Source: Deinococcus roseus (GTDB lineage: Bacteria; Deinococcota; Deinococci; Deinococcales; Deinococcaceae). Taken from it: a DNA stretch of 30,697 bases. Below are positions 8,639 through 16,807 of this stretch, piece by piece (positions within the stretch are counted from its first letter, which is position 1; the number at the start of each line of letters is the position of its first letter). The position numbers were made by a program, and so were the translations under genes. The stretch spans positions 1 to 30,697 of the forward strand of contig NZ_BMOD01000039.1 in the NCBI RefSeq assembly GCF_014646895.1, given 5' to 3'. Below the pieces are notes generated by a model. That model was given only the letters and a program-made list of their open reading frames with translations. It made no database searches and was not told the origin of the DNA.

Positions 8639-9547
8639 TCAGGCCTCGGGAATCGGAAAGGAATGCTGTTCAAGGGTGATCCGTTCGGGATCCGGGCCGC
8701 CGCGCACACCCGTGTCCAGCGAATCAATGGCAGCCAGCTCCTCAATGGACAGCTTGAAGTCGAAGATCTCGAAGTTTTCCACCATGCGCGCCGGCGTGAC
8801 CGACTTTGGAATGGCAGAGCGGCCCTGTTGAAGGTGCCAGCGCAGCATCACCTGCGCCGCCGACTTGCTGTGCGCCTCACCGATCGCCTGCAGAACCGGC
8901 TCGTTGAGGGTGTTTTTGAGGTAATCGCCCCAGCCGGGGTAGAAGGTGATGCCACCAATCGGTGACCAGGCCTGGGAAAGAATGCCGAGTTCCTCATTTT
9001 TCGCCAGCACCTCCGGTTGCCGGAAGTAAGGATGGACCTCCACCTGATTGACGGTGGGAACCACAGACGTCTCGGCCAGCAGGCGGTCCAGGTGGTGCGG
9101 CATGAAGTTGCTGACACCAATGGCCCGCACCCGGCCATCCAGGAACAGCCTCTCCAGCGCCCTGTAGGCGGCGAGGGTTCGTTCAAATGCCGTGGGCAGG
9201 GGTTGGTGCAGAATCAACAGGTCGATCTGGTCGACGCCGAGCTTGAGGGCGCTTTTGTGGAATGCGTGCAAGGTCGCCTCGTACCCGTAATCACTGATCC
9301 AGACCTTCGTCTCGAGGAACACCTCCGAGCGGTCCAACCCCGAGAGGCGGATTGCTTCGCCGACTTCGCGTTCGTTGCCGTAGCCGGCTGCGGTGTCAAT
9401 GTGCCGGTAGCCTGCACGCAGCGCTTCTTGCACTGCGGTGACCGTCTGCTTCGGCGTCGCCTGAAACACCCCGTACCCGAGTGCCGGGAGTTCGACGCCG
9501 TTGTTGAGGGTGAAGGTGGGAATGGCCGATGTGTGGGTTCGTGTCAT
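8639..9547 (-). CDS. Aldo/keto reductase (AKR5-like)
   Basis: A 302-residue NADPH-dependent carbonyl reductase of the aldo/keto reductase superfamily. The catalytic tetrad is visible as Asp in HIDTA, Tyr in GYGNE, Lys in ETKVW and His in LILHQP. The C-terminal cofactor-phosphate site (IPKSVTPARMVENFEIFDF) is also present. ATG 9547 follows AGGAG at about 9 bp. It lies 36 bp downstream of a paralogous reductase and is one gene of the seven-gene operon. DkgA/YvgN-type enzymes in this group reduce glyoxals and other toxic aldehydes; the substrate here is inferred. GC-rich wobble positions compared with the Tn3 or envelope genes hint at recent acquisition. Confidence 0.95.
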   Translation of the reverse strand: MTRTHTSAIPTFTLNNGVELPALGYGVFQATPKQTVTAVQEALRAGYRHIDTAAGYGNEREVGEAIRLSGLDRSEVFLETKVWISDYGYEATLHAFHKSALKLGVDQIDLLILHQPLPTAFERTLAAYRALERLFLDGRVRAIGVSNFMPHHLDRLLAETSVVPTVNQVEVHPYFRQPEVLAKNEELGILSQAWSPIGGITFYPGWGDYLKNTLNEPVLQAIGEAHSKSAAQVMLRWHLQQGRSAIPKSVTPARMVENFEIFDFKLSIEELAAIDSLDTGVRGGPDPERITLEQHSFPIPEA

Positions 9548-9583
9548 GGTGCCAGCTCCTGACAGGGCACAGGGCCCGGAGGG

Positions 9584-10426
9584 TCAACCGAGGGTGAGAA
9601 GGAGCTCAAGCATTCGGGGGTCCTGATGGGTGAAGCCCGCAAGGACCTGCTGCCGATCGACGGCCAGGATGGCCTGCATTTCGTCCTGGGTGAGCTGGAA
9701 GTCGAACACGTCGATGTTCTCGCGCAGGCGCTCGGGTTGCGTGCTTTTCACGACGACCGGAATGTCACGCTGGATGAGCCATCGCAGGATCACCTGCGCG
9801 ACCGTCTTGCTGTGGGCTTGCGCGATCCTGATGAGCGTGGGGTGGTTGAAGACGTCCTGGTGGGCCTGAGCCAGCGGACTCCAGGCCTGAAGCACCGTGC
9901 CGTGCTGATGCATGAGGGCCTGGGTGGCCATTTGCTGGTTGAGCGGGTGCGTTTCGAGTTGGTTGACGGCGGGCACAGTCCGGTGGTGGGTGACCAGGTC
10001 GAAGTACCGGTCCGCAAAGAAGTTGGACACCCCAATCGCCCGAATCCGCCCTTCGTCCAGCAGGGCTTCCAGCGCTTCCCACGCCCTGTAAAAGTCGCCG
10101 AACGGCTGGTGAATGAGGTAGAGGTCGAGGTAATCGAGCCCCAGGTTGTCCAGCGAGACCTGGAAGGCTTCCCGGGTCTGGGTGGGACCGTGATCCTTGA
10201 ACCAGAGCTTCGTGGTGATGAACAGCTCCTCGCGGGGCACACCCGCCTCTGCCAGAGCGGCGCCGACAGCTTTCTCGTTGTAATAGCGGGACGCGGTGTC
10301 GATCAGCCGGTAGCCGCTTTCCAGGGCAGCGGGCACAGCCGCGCGCACCTGCTCGTCGTTCATCTGGAACACGCCCAGGCCGAGTTTGGGCATCTCCACG
10401 CCGTTGTTGAGTTTGATGTATTCCAT
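9584..10426 (-). CDS. Aldo/keto reductase (AKR5-like), second copy
   Basis: A 280-residue protein from MEYIKLNNGVEMPKLGLGVF. The tetrad residues are Asp in LIDTA, Tyr in RYYNE, Lys in TTKLW and His in LIHQP, and the cofactor site is VVVKSTQPERLRENIDVFDF. ATG 10426 is chosen over an upstream in-frame ATG (10516) because GAGGAG lies 8 bp before it and family homology starts there. It is similar to, but clearly diverged from, the reductase that follows at 9547. Two tandem carbonyl reductases of different sequence suggest a broadened aldehyde substrate range. Confidence 0.95.
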   Translation of the reverse strand: MEYIKLNNGVEMPKLGLGVFQMNDEQVRAAVPAALESGYRLIDTASRYYNEKAVGAALAEAGVPREELFITTKLWFKDHGPTQTREAFQVSLDNLGLDYLDLYLIHQPFGDFYRAWEALEALLDEGRIRAIGVSNFFADRYFDLVTHHRTVPAVNQLETHPLNQQMATQALMHQHGTVLQAWSPLAQAHQDVFNHPTLIRIAQAHSKTVAQVILRWLIQRDIPVVVKSTQPERLRENIDVFDFQLTQDEMQAILAVDRQQVLAGFTHQDPRMLELLLTLG

Positions 10427-10512
10427 GTGGCTTCTCCTCGGGGTGGATGCCGTGGTGCGAACACCTCGGCGTTCTTGGGGTCGTCCAGTGCCTTTCAGGT
10501 GGCTGGGCCGCT

Positions 10513-11256
10513 TCACCAGGGTTGTGCTGTGGGCCCCAGGGTGAATTCATTGACGTTGGTGTCCTCGGGCTGGTCGATGGCGAAGGCCACCACATTTGCC
10601 ACCCGGTCCGCTTCAATGGCGTAACGCTCGTAGAGGCCTTTCATGGCCTCTGCTGCCCCTTCATGGGTGATGTCTTCGAGCAGCTCGGTGTGGATGGCAG
10701 CAGGGGAAATGGTGGCGGTGCGGATCTTCGTGCCTTCCTGGGCGGACTCCATGCGGAGGACCTCCATGAAGTTGCGCACAAACCATTTGGTGCCTCCGTA
10801 CACCGCTCCTCCAGGGTAACTTTTGAGGCCAGCCACCGATGAGGTGGTGATGACGTGCCCGGACTTTTGCTCCAGGAACGTGGGCAGCGCAGCAGCGACA
10901 CCGTTCAGCACACCTTTGATGTTGATGTCCACGGTCTGGTTCCACTCCTCCGTTTTCAGGGCAGAGAGGGGAGCGGTGGGCATGATGCCTGCGTTCAGGA
11001 AGATCACATCGACCTGACCGTAGGTCTGTTTCGCCAGTTCCACAATGCGGGTGTTGTCTTCCATGCTCCCCACGTCCATCACCTGGTAGATGGCCTGGCC
11101 GCCGCTGGCCTGAATGTCTTGCGCCAGCCGTTTCAGCTTCGCTTCACGCCTTGCGCCCAGCACCACTTTTGCCCCTTTGCGGGCGAGCAGTTTTGCGGTG
11201 GCTTCACCAATGCCGGAGGAGGCTCCGGTGATGATCACAACTTTGTCCTGAATCAT
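10513..11256 (-). CDS. Short-chain dehydrogenase/reductase
   Basis: A 247-residue classical SDR. The Rossmann dinucleotide motif is TGASSGIG near residue 10, followed by NAG in the fourth strand region (FLNAGIMP), a catalytic Ser in ITTSSVAG and the active-site YxxxK as YGGTK. ATG 11256 is preferred over 11298 because AAGGAG lies just upstream and the fold starts there. It is the first gene of the operon that continues with two aldo/keto reductases. The boxed promoter lies about 155 bp upstream and a strong hairpin lies in the leader. The substrate is unknown. Confidence 0.95.
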   Translation of the reverse strand: MIQDKVVIITGASSGIGEATAKLLARKGAKVVLGARREAKLKRLAQDIQASGGQAIYQVMDVGSMEDNTRIVELAKQTYGQVDVIFLNAGIMPTAPLSALKTEEWNQTVDINIKGVLNGVAAALPTFLEQKSGHVITTSSVAGLKSYPGGAVYGGTKWFVRNFMEVLRMESAQEGTKIRTATISPAAIHTELLEDITHEGAAEAMKGLYERYAIEADRVANVVAFAIDQPEDTNVNEFTLGPTAQPW

Positions 11257-11280
11257 TTTTGCTCCTTGTTGGCCTGCCTG

Positions 11281-11328
11281 GCTTCTTCTCGGGTTCACCC
11301 CTCAGGGGGTGTGAGACCGAGAAGAAGC
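11281..11328 (-). repeat. Strong hairpin in the 5' leader of the SDR operon
   Basis: GCTTCTTCTCGG (11281-11292) pairs perfectly over 12 bp with CCGAGAAGAAGC (11317-11328). The interior can pair further (TCAC.CCC with GGGGTGTGA). No U-run follows in either orientation, so a simple intrinsic terminator is unlikely. The structure ends about 25 nt before the SDR start codon, just ahead of the ribosome site, so it could affect mRNA stability or translation. Confidence 0.7.
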
Positions 11329-11411
11329 TGGTTTCGATGTGTAGGGTTGCATTGGGGGTTTGGATGCCGCAACTGCTTGCTGAACACCACTGTATTCGGG
11401 ATGGTCCCAGA

Positions 11412-11466
11412 GAAATAGCACATTTTTTCGGATTTTTTGCCTGATTTGACAGGGACACGTCCAGTT
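11412..11466 (-). promoter_or_regulatory. Promoter and AraC-type box for the SDR-AKR operon
   Basis: In gene orientation a near-consensus box ATCAGGCAAAAAATCCG starts at 11445, with a weak second box (AACTGG) 21 bp upstream. An extended -10 candidate, TGCTATTTC, places TATTTC at 11417-11412, 28 bp from the box start. The geometry resembles the two better promoters at 6177 and 19841. The binding protein is inferred to be one of the two AraC_N regulators. Confidence 0.5.
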
Positions 11467-11939
11467 CTTGTCTCCTGGAGATGTCAGTGGTTGGATCAGG
11501 TTAGTGAGAGCGTCCAGGGAATGGCTTTGGGATTGGATTTTGCTGGGCTGGCGGAGCCATGAGGTTCATCGTTTGATGCGTTCAAGGGGATCTGTTGAGC
11601 CTGTGCTCTGGTGTGCAGCACCCACCCATCCGGGTTGATGAAGAAGGCCATGAAGGCCAGAAACACGTTGGAATCAGGGGCAGCACGAGACCGTCTGCCT
11701 GACAGTGCCTCCGGTGATGTTTGGGTTCCAGACGATGGGCTTGAGAAAACGCCAAGGGCAAATACTCCAGGGTGGTCAGGACAGGCACCCTGAATGGCAT
11801 GGCACACCCATCCACTTTGTGGTGGGTCAGGGTGACCTCAGTCTCCTGGAAGAAGCACCAACCTGCACCTGTCTGTTTGACGGGTGCAGAGCTGAGATCG
11901 TCAATTGATCAAGGCTGCTGTTTTGACGGGTGGTCAGGT
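11467..11939. other. Intergenic stretch, no supported gene
   Basis: About 470 bp between the operon promoter and the next reductase. A minus-strand frame at about 11744-11900 reads like coding sequence (for example VTLTHHKVDGCAMPF), and a second frame reads FLAFMAFFINPDGWVLHTR near 11620-11670, but they are broken by stops and shifts and I do not recognise the family. It is best treated as a possible decayed gene. Confidence 0.3.
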
Positions 11940-12932
11940 TCAGCGTTCAGTCAGGCGTTCCATGGCTTCCGGATACCGTGCGCCCAACACCTTGATTTCC
12001 GAGAGGGCTGCCTGGATTTGTTCGAGGTCTCCAGGGGTCAGTTCCACATTTACCGCGCCCAGGTTTTCTTCCAGTCGCTCCACCTTGCGGGTTCCTGGAA
12101 TCGGCACAATCCAGGGTTTCTGAAAGAGAAGCCACGCCAGGGCAATCTGAGCAGGGGTGGCCCTTTTCTGGCCAGCCAGGTCCTGCAGCAAGTCCACCAG
12201 CCGCTGGTTGGCCTCACGGAATTCCGTTTGAAAGCGGGGAATGGTGTTGCGGATGTCCCCTTCGGCAAACGTGGTGGAAGTGTCGATCTTGCCCGTCAGA
12301 AAGCCTTTGCCAAGGGGGCTGAAAGGCACAAAGCCAATTCCAAGTTCTTCCAGGACCGGAAGAATGTCTTGTTCCACCGTGCGGGTCCACATGGAGTATT
12401 CACTTTGCAGGGCCGACACGGGCTGCACCGCGTGTGCCCGGCGGATGGTGCCCACCCCGGCTTCCGAAAGGCCAAAATGCCCCACTTTCCCTTCCTGAAT
12501 GAGTTCCTTCACCGTTCCAGCGACATCTTCAATCGGCACATCAGGGTCGACCCGGTGCTGGTAGAACAGGTCAATGCGGTCCACCCGAAGGCGATTCAGG
12601 GATTGTTCTGCCACCTGCCGGATGCGTTCTGGACGGCTGTTGAGGCCGGTAAACCCTGCAGAACCATCGTCTTTCAGCTGAAAACCGAATTTCGTGGCGA
12701 TCACCACCTGACCTTTGTAGGGAGCAAGGGCTTCACCGATCAGTTCTTCGTTGGTGAAAGGCCCGTAGACTTCTGCAGTGTCAAAGAAGGTCACCCCACG
12801 TTCCACAGCAGCCTGCACAATTCGGATGCTCTCTGCCTTGCTGCCGGATGGCCCGTAGGATTGGGTGATGCCCATGCAGCCGTAACCGAGGGCGGAAACT
12901 TCCAGACTTTGTCCAAGGGTGCGTTTTTTCAT
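11940..12932 (-). CDS. Aldo/keto reductase (AKR13/YajO-like)
   Basis: A 330-residue aldo/keto reductase starting MKKRTLGQSLEVSALGYGCM. The tetrad residues are Asp in FFDTAEVYG, Tyr in the same motif, Lys in IATKFGF and His in FYQHRVD. The C-terminal cofactor loop is IPGTRKVERLEENLGA. ATG 12932 has GGAGG four bases upstream and is preferred over 12977. It belongs to a different aldo/keto reductase subfamily from the two tandem genes and stands as a single transcription unit with its own promoter region. It probably reduces aldehydes or ketones with NADPH. Confidence 0.95.
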   Translation of the reverse strand: MKKRTLGQSLEVSALGYGCMGITQSYGPSGSKAESIRIVQAAVERGVTFFDTAEVYGPFTNEELIGEALAPYKGQVVIATKFGFQLKDDGSAGFTGLNSRPERIRQVAEQSLNRLRVDRIDLFYQHRVDPDVPIEDVAGTVKELIQEGKVGHFGLSEAGVGTIRRAHAVQPVSALQSEYSMWTRTVEQDILPVLEELGIGFVPFSPLGKGFLTGKIDTSTTFAEGDIRNTIPRFQTEFREANQRLVDLLQDLAGQKRATPAQIALAWLLFQKPWIVPIPGTRKVERLEENLGAVNVELTPGDLEQIQAALSEIKVLGARYPEAMERLTER

Positions 12933-12976
12933 GGTGCCTCCAGAAGAAAGCGGGTGGTGTTGGGCGATCTCAGCCA

Positions 12977-13056
12977 AGTATAGGGGGCAAACCCTGAGTC
13001 AAAGTTGCCCAATCGTGCGGATTTTTAGCTTGATCTTCCACATTTTCCTCATTCTC
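12977..13056 (-). promoter_or_regulatory. Promoter region with a weaker AraC-type box
   Basis: In gene orientation a box ATCAAGCTAAAAATCCG starts at 13034, matching the shared consensus at all but a few positions. A weak partially similar segment lies about 21 bp upstream. The clearest -10 is TATACT at 12982-12977, with TTTGAC 15 bp before it. The box is 52 bp from this -10 rather than 30, so either the promoter is elsewhere or the arrangement differs. This is the least certain member of the set. Confidence 0.4.
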
Positions 13057-13060
13057 CTGG

Positions 13061-13457
13061 GAACTGCAAGCGATCAGGTGAAAAGCTGCAAAACCAGGCA
13101 AACATTTCCACAGGTCGTGCTTTGCGCTGCAATCATGAAGATCTGGCCTGGGTTCTCCAGGCTGAGGAGTCCGGCATGACAAACCTTAAATCCCTTACGC
13201 TGTGCAGACCTGTGCCTGTGAGACTGCCCTCCGAAAATGCTGGCCAGGTTGCTGTACCGCCATGCACCGCATGACAGTGCGTTTGACCTGCCAATTCCAG
13301 ATCCGGGCTTACCCCGCTCCATGTGGTGTATCGGCCTTCGGTGTGCATCGTGGCACAGCGCAGCAAGACCTTAAGAAGCGAGGCGGTTGGTGGTGGTCTT
13401 AAAACTGGACGCCTCCACGGCTTGTTGGCAGTTTGGGCATATTACTGCGTTTATCAG
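13061..13457. other. Intergenic stretch with a decayed plus-strand gene start
   Basis: On the plus strand, boxes ATCAGGTGAAAAGC (13073) and ACCAGGCAAACAT (13093) sit upstream of GGAG and an ATG at 13176 reading MTNLKSLTLC, which ends after 33 codons at 13274. This looks like the promoter and first codons of a lost gene of the same regulon. The remaining sequence up to 13457 has no frame I recognise. Confidence 0.3.
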
Positions 13458-13493
13458 TGAAATAGGAGGATTCCTATGAATCCTCCTATTTCA
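13458..13493. repeat. Perfect 16-bp inverted repeat
   Basis: TGAAATAGGAGGATTC (13458-13473) and its exact complement (13478-13493) are separated by the four bases CTAT. It lies 47 bp beyond the stop of the polyol dehydrogenase, so a transcript-end or stabilising hairpin is likely. No T-run follows on either strand, so a classical intrinsic terminator is not clear. Confidence 0.75.
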
Positions 13494-13539
13494 AAAACAC
13501 CCCTCAGAGAACAAACCTTTTATTCTTCGGTGAAATGCT

Positions 13540-14637
13540 CTAGAAGTCCACCATGACCTTCATGGACACATTTTTGAATTCATCTGTGAAAATCAGGGCC
13601 TCTTGCGTTTGATCCAGTGCATAGCGTTGGGTGACCATTTTGTCCAGATTCACCCGTCCTTCCTGCACCAGTTGCAGGGCAGCAGGATAACAATTGGCAT
13701 AGCGGAAGATGCCCCGGATGTCCACCTCACGGGAAGCTGCCGCCACCAGGTCCAGTTCCACCATGGGGTTGGGCGGCAGTCCCACCAGTACCACCGTCCC
13801 ACCTGGACGGGCCACCAGCATGCTCTGCTGACAGGTTTTCAGTGTACCTGCGGTTTCAAACACCACATCTGCCCCGCTGTGTGATTCGGGCAGGTTGCGC
13901 CCAGTGATTTCCCGGATGCGCCTCTGTGGATCCTCGTGCCTCGCGTTGATGGTGTGGGTGGCCCCCAGTTCCCGGATCAGGTCCAGACGGTAATCTTCCA
14001 GGTCCACCGCAATCAGGGTGGTGGCTCCAGCAGCTTTTGCGGCCTGCAAGGTGGTGCATCCAATGGGGCCAGCACCGTAGACCACAATGGCGTCTCCGGG
14101 TTTGACCCCTCCTCGTTTCACGGACCACACTCCCACGGCCAGGGGTTCGATCAATGCTGCGGCATCATCTGAAACCATGTCCGGGACTTTGAAAACAAAG
14201 TCGGCAGGCCACTCCACATACTCCACGAAAGCTCCATCCACCGGAGGGGTCGCCATGAAGGTCATCTCGGGGCACAGGTTGTACTGGCCTTTCTTACAGT
14301 ATTCGCAGGTTCTGCACGGGTAACCGGGTTCCAGGGTCACCCGATCACCAGTCTGTAAGCCTTTCACGCCCTCTCCAATTTGTGCGATGACGCCCATGGA
14401 TTCGTGTCCCAGAATGATCGGGGCCTTGACCACGAATGGCCCGATTTTGCCATGGGTGAAGTAATGCACGTCTGATCCGCACACGCCCACAGTTTTGATT
14501 CTCACCAGCACATGACCGGGCCTGACCTGTGGAATGTTTCGTGTTTCAATGCGCACGTCCCGGATGCCATGCATCACAGCGGCTTTCATGGTGGCAACTT
14601 CAAACGGATCAGGATGAACTTCAGGGGTTTGGGTCAT
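13540..14637 (-). CDS. Zn-dependent polyol dehydrogenase (sorbitol/xylitol type)
   Basis: A 365-residue medium-chain dehydrogenase. Catalytic zinc ligands are visible as Cys in GVCGSDVHY, His in ILGHES and Glu in LIEPLAVG. The structural zinc site is the four-Cys cluster in GYPCRTCEYCKKGQYNLCP. The NAD site is VVYGAGPIGC, and an acidic residue (AVDLED) ends strand 2, suggesting NAD preference. The FRYANCYPAALQLVQEGRV segment is typical of L-iditol/sorbitol and xylitol dehydrogenases. ATG 14637 has AGGAGG at a good distance. It follows the permease genes by 124 bp on the same strand, so it would oxidise the polyol brought in by the ABC system. L-threonine dehydrogenase is the main alternative but fits the context less well. 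Confidence 0.9.
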   Translation of the reverse strand: MTQTPEVHPDPFEVATMKAAVMHGIRDVRIETRNIPQVRPGHVLVRIKTVGVCGSDVHYFTHGKIGPFVVKAPIILGHESMGVIAQIGEGVKGLQTGDRVTLEPGYPCRTCEYCKKGQYNLCPEMTFMATPPVDGAFVEYVEWPADFVFKVPDMVSDDAAALIEPLAVGVWSVKRGGVKPGDAIVVYGAGPIGCTTLQAAKAAGATTLIAVDLEDYRLDLIRELGATHTINARHEDPQRRIREITGRNLPESHSGADVVFETAGTLKTCQQSMLVARPGGTVVLVGLPPNPMVELDLVAAASREVDIRGIFRYANCYPAALQLVQEGRVNLDKMVTQRYALDQTQEALIFTDEFKNVSMKVMVDF

Positions 14638-14761
14638 GGTTTCCTCCTCTTTAACGGTTTCAGGTGTTCAGGCAACGCTGCCTCGGTGGTTTTGGATGAT
14701 GGTTGGAGGGATCAAGCTTCACAAGCTGCTGGGGCTCAGAAACAGTTCTCGAAAAGAGAAG

Positions 14762-15625
14762 TCATTTCACAGCTCCGAAGGTGAGGCCACGGATGAGTTG
14801 CTTCTGGGCAAACCAGCCGAAAACCATCACAGGGGCAATGGTGAGGGTGGCCGCAGCAGACATCTGGGCCCAGAACAGACCTTCAGAGGTCTTGAACGAA
14901 CTGATGAACACTGAGAGAGGAGCGGCCGTGCTGGAGGTCAGGTTCATGGCAAAGAACACCTCATTCCACGCAAAGATCACACAGAGCAGTGCCGTGGAAG
15001 CAATGCCAGGGAGGGCCAGAGGCATGGCCACCTGGAAGAACTCCTGCAGCATGCTTGCTCCGTCGACTTTGGCGGCTTCAAAGATGCCAAAAGGGATCTC
15101 TGAAATGTAAGAGTGAACCATCCAGACCACCAGCGGCAAATTGATGGTGGTGAACATCAAAATCAGTCCGAAGTGGGTGTCCAGCAAATGCGCATCCCGG
15201 AAAATCAGGAAGAGGGGAACAATCACCCCGACGGGGGGCATCATCTTGGTGGACAGCATCCACAACAGGGTGCTCTTGGTGCGCTGGCCGGGGTAAAGGG
15301 CCATGGCAAAACCGGCAGGAACACCCAGCAAGAAAGCCAGCAGGGTGGAACCGCCCACGATCAGGATGGAGTTCTTCAGGAAGGGACCATAGGTCTCCAT
15401 GGCTCTGGTAAAGTTCTCCAGGGTGGGGGTGAAGAAAAACACCGGAGGGGTGGCAAAAGCCTGGGCTTCGGTCTTGAATCCTGCCATAACCATCCAGATC
15501 AGCGGGAACAGGAACATCAGCAGGACCAGGTAGGTGAGGGAGGTCAGCAGGGAGCTTTTGACCATGGAGATGGCCATTTTGCTGGTGTCCGCAGGTTTGA
15601 GGGTGGCTTCTTGAATGCTGCTCAT
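14762..15625 (-). CDS. Carbohydrate ABC transporter permease (MalG/SmoG type)
   Basis: A 287-residue inner-membrane protein of the MalG (BPD_transp_1) family with six predicted helices. The EAA loop that contacts the ATPase is seen as EAAKVDGASMLQEFFQVAMP near residue 190. It overlaps the preceding permease gene by 4 bp (ATGA), so translation is coupled. With that partner it forms the translocation channel for the sugar or polyol supplied by the binding protein at 18139. The substrate class (sorbitol/mannitol) is inferred from similarity of the whole cassette to SmoEFG and from the dehydrogenase next door. Confidence 0.93.
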   Translation of the reverse strand: MSSIQEATLKPADTSKMAISMVKSSLLTSLTYLVLLMFLFPLIWMVMAGFKTEAQAFATPPVFFFTPTLENFTRAMETYGPFLKNSILIVGGSTLLAFLLGVPAGFAMALYPGQRTKSTLLWMLSTKMMPPVGVIVPLFLIFRDAHLLDTHFGLILMFTTINLPLVVWMVHSYISEIPFGIFEAAKVDGASMLQEFFQVAMPLALPGIASTALLCVIFAWNEVFFAMNLTSSTAAPLSVFISSFKTSEGLFWAQMSAAATLTIAPVMVFGWFAQKQLIRGLTFGAVK

Positions 15626-16536
15626 GCCTGGGCTCCCTGGATGTTGCGGCCGATCATCCTGAGGATCACAGAGGACACCAGGTTGGTGAAGAGCACAGCA
15701 AGCACTCCGGCAGCAGAGGCCAGACCAATGTTGTACTCAGCGAAGGCTTTCTGGTAGATGAAGTAAGGGATGGTGGTGGTCGAAATTCCGGGACCCCCAC
15801 TGGTGGCGGTGTAAATCTCGCCGTAGACCTGCATCAGGAAGATGGTTTCCAGCAACACCACCACTTCCAGGGACTTGGACAGGTGGGGCAGCAGCATGTA
15901 CCAGAATTCTTGCAAAGGAGTACAGCCGTCCAGACGTGCAGCTTCCAGTTGATCTTCAGGCATGGATTGCAGACCCGTCAGCAGGATCAGGGCTGCGAAA
16001 GGGGTCCATTCCCAGGTCACCATCGCCACAATGCTGGCCATGGGGTACTGGGAGAGGTAATCCACTGCAGGGAGTCCCAGTTGCTGGCTGATCCAGGCGA
16101 AGAAACCGAACACCGGGTTCATCAGCATGTTCTTCCAGACCACAGCGGTCACCACGGGCATCACCAGAAAGCTGCTGATGAAGAGCGTCCGCACCATGCC
16201 CCTCCCCAGGAAACGGCGGTTGAGCAGCATCGCCACGGCTCCACCGATCAGGATGGTCAGCACCACCACCGAGAGCATCAGCACCACGGTGTTGAGCATC
16301 ACGTGCAGGTTCTGGGCGTCGGTGAACAGCGACAGGTAGTTGCTCAACCCAATGAATGGGCGGTCATTGGGGATGGTGAGGTTCCACTTGAAGAAGCTGT
16401 AGTACACCGTCATGATGAACGGCAACTGGGTGGTGACAATCAGGTAAACGAGGGCGGGCAGCACCAGCAAAACCGCTGCAATGTTGATGGGCTTCTTTTT
16501 GTTTTCTTGTGTTGGTGTGGGAAGGCTTTGCATCAT
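15622..16536 (-). CDS. Carbohydrate ABC transporter permease (MalF/SmoF type)
   Basis: A 304-residue MalF-type permease. The first helix is INIAAVLLVLPALVYLIV, five more helices follow, and the EAA loop is EAARLDGCTPLQEFWYMLLP near residue 205. It precedes the MalG-type gene with a 4-bp overlap and is separated from the binding-protein gene by 271 bp containing hairpins and a repeated motif. No ATPase gene is present, so the system must borrow a shared MsmK/UgpC-like ATPase from elsewhere in the genome. Confidence 0.93.
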   Translation of the reverse strand: MMQSLPTPTQENKKKPINIAAVLLVLPALVYLIVTTQLPFIMTVYYSFFKWNLTIPNDRPFIGLSNYLSLFTDAQNLHVMLNTVVLMLSVVVLTILIGGAVAMLLNRRFLGRGMVRTLFISSFLVMPVVTAVVWKNMLMNPVFGFFAWISQQLGLPAVDYLSQYPMASIVAMVTWEWTPFAALILLTGLQSMPEDQLEAARLDGCTPLQEFWYMLLPHLSKSLEVVVLLETIFLMQVYGEIYTATSGGPGISTTTIPYFIYQKAFAEYNIGLASAAGVLAVLFTNLVSSVILRMIGRNIQGAQA

Positions 16537-16630
16537 TGTTTGTCTCGTTTCTGGAGGCGCAAGGCCGTTTCTTTGAAGGGTCCTGCACCAAAATGATGGA
16601 GTTGGAAGGGAAGGCCTGGACGACAGGCAG

Positions 16631-16767
16631 GAACGTGGTCAGGGTCAAACTGCCTTTCGGCAGAGGTTCGGGAGGCCCTGACCACGTTCTGTGAGGAAAG
16701 AAGTGCACGCCTCTGGAGATGTTCAGGCAGGACCCACTGCTTGTGGGAAGAGGTTCGGGAGGTCCTG
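16631..16767 (-). repeat. Hairpins and a 19-bp direct repeat between binding protein and permeases
   Basis: GAACGTGGTCAGGG (16631-16644) pairs perfectly with CCCTGACCACGTTC (16676-16689) around an inner CTGCC/GGCAG stem. A smaller CCCAC/GTGGG hairpin lies at 16733-16747. AGAGGTTCGGGAGGYCCTG occurs twice, at 16662-16680 and 16749-16767. Such intercistronic structures often keep binding-protein mRNA more abundant than permease mRNA (as between malE and malF). That role is inferred. Confidence 0.65.
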
Positions 16768-16807
16768 GCATTGAGGAAGAGAGAAGCGCAACCCTTCTGG
16801 ACGCAAG

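Noticed and set aside
11496..11807. 103-residue minus-strand frame as a real gene
   Set aside because: Only parts look like coding sequence, these parts are in different frames, and there is no ribosome site.
11772..12983. 403-residue plus-strand frame opposite the aldo/keto reductase
   Set aside because: Its composition is that of the complement of a real gene; no domain is recognisable.
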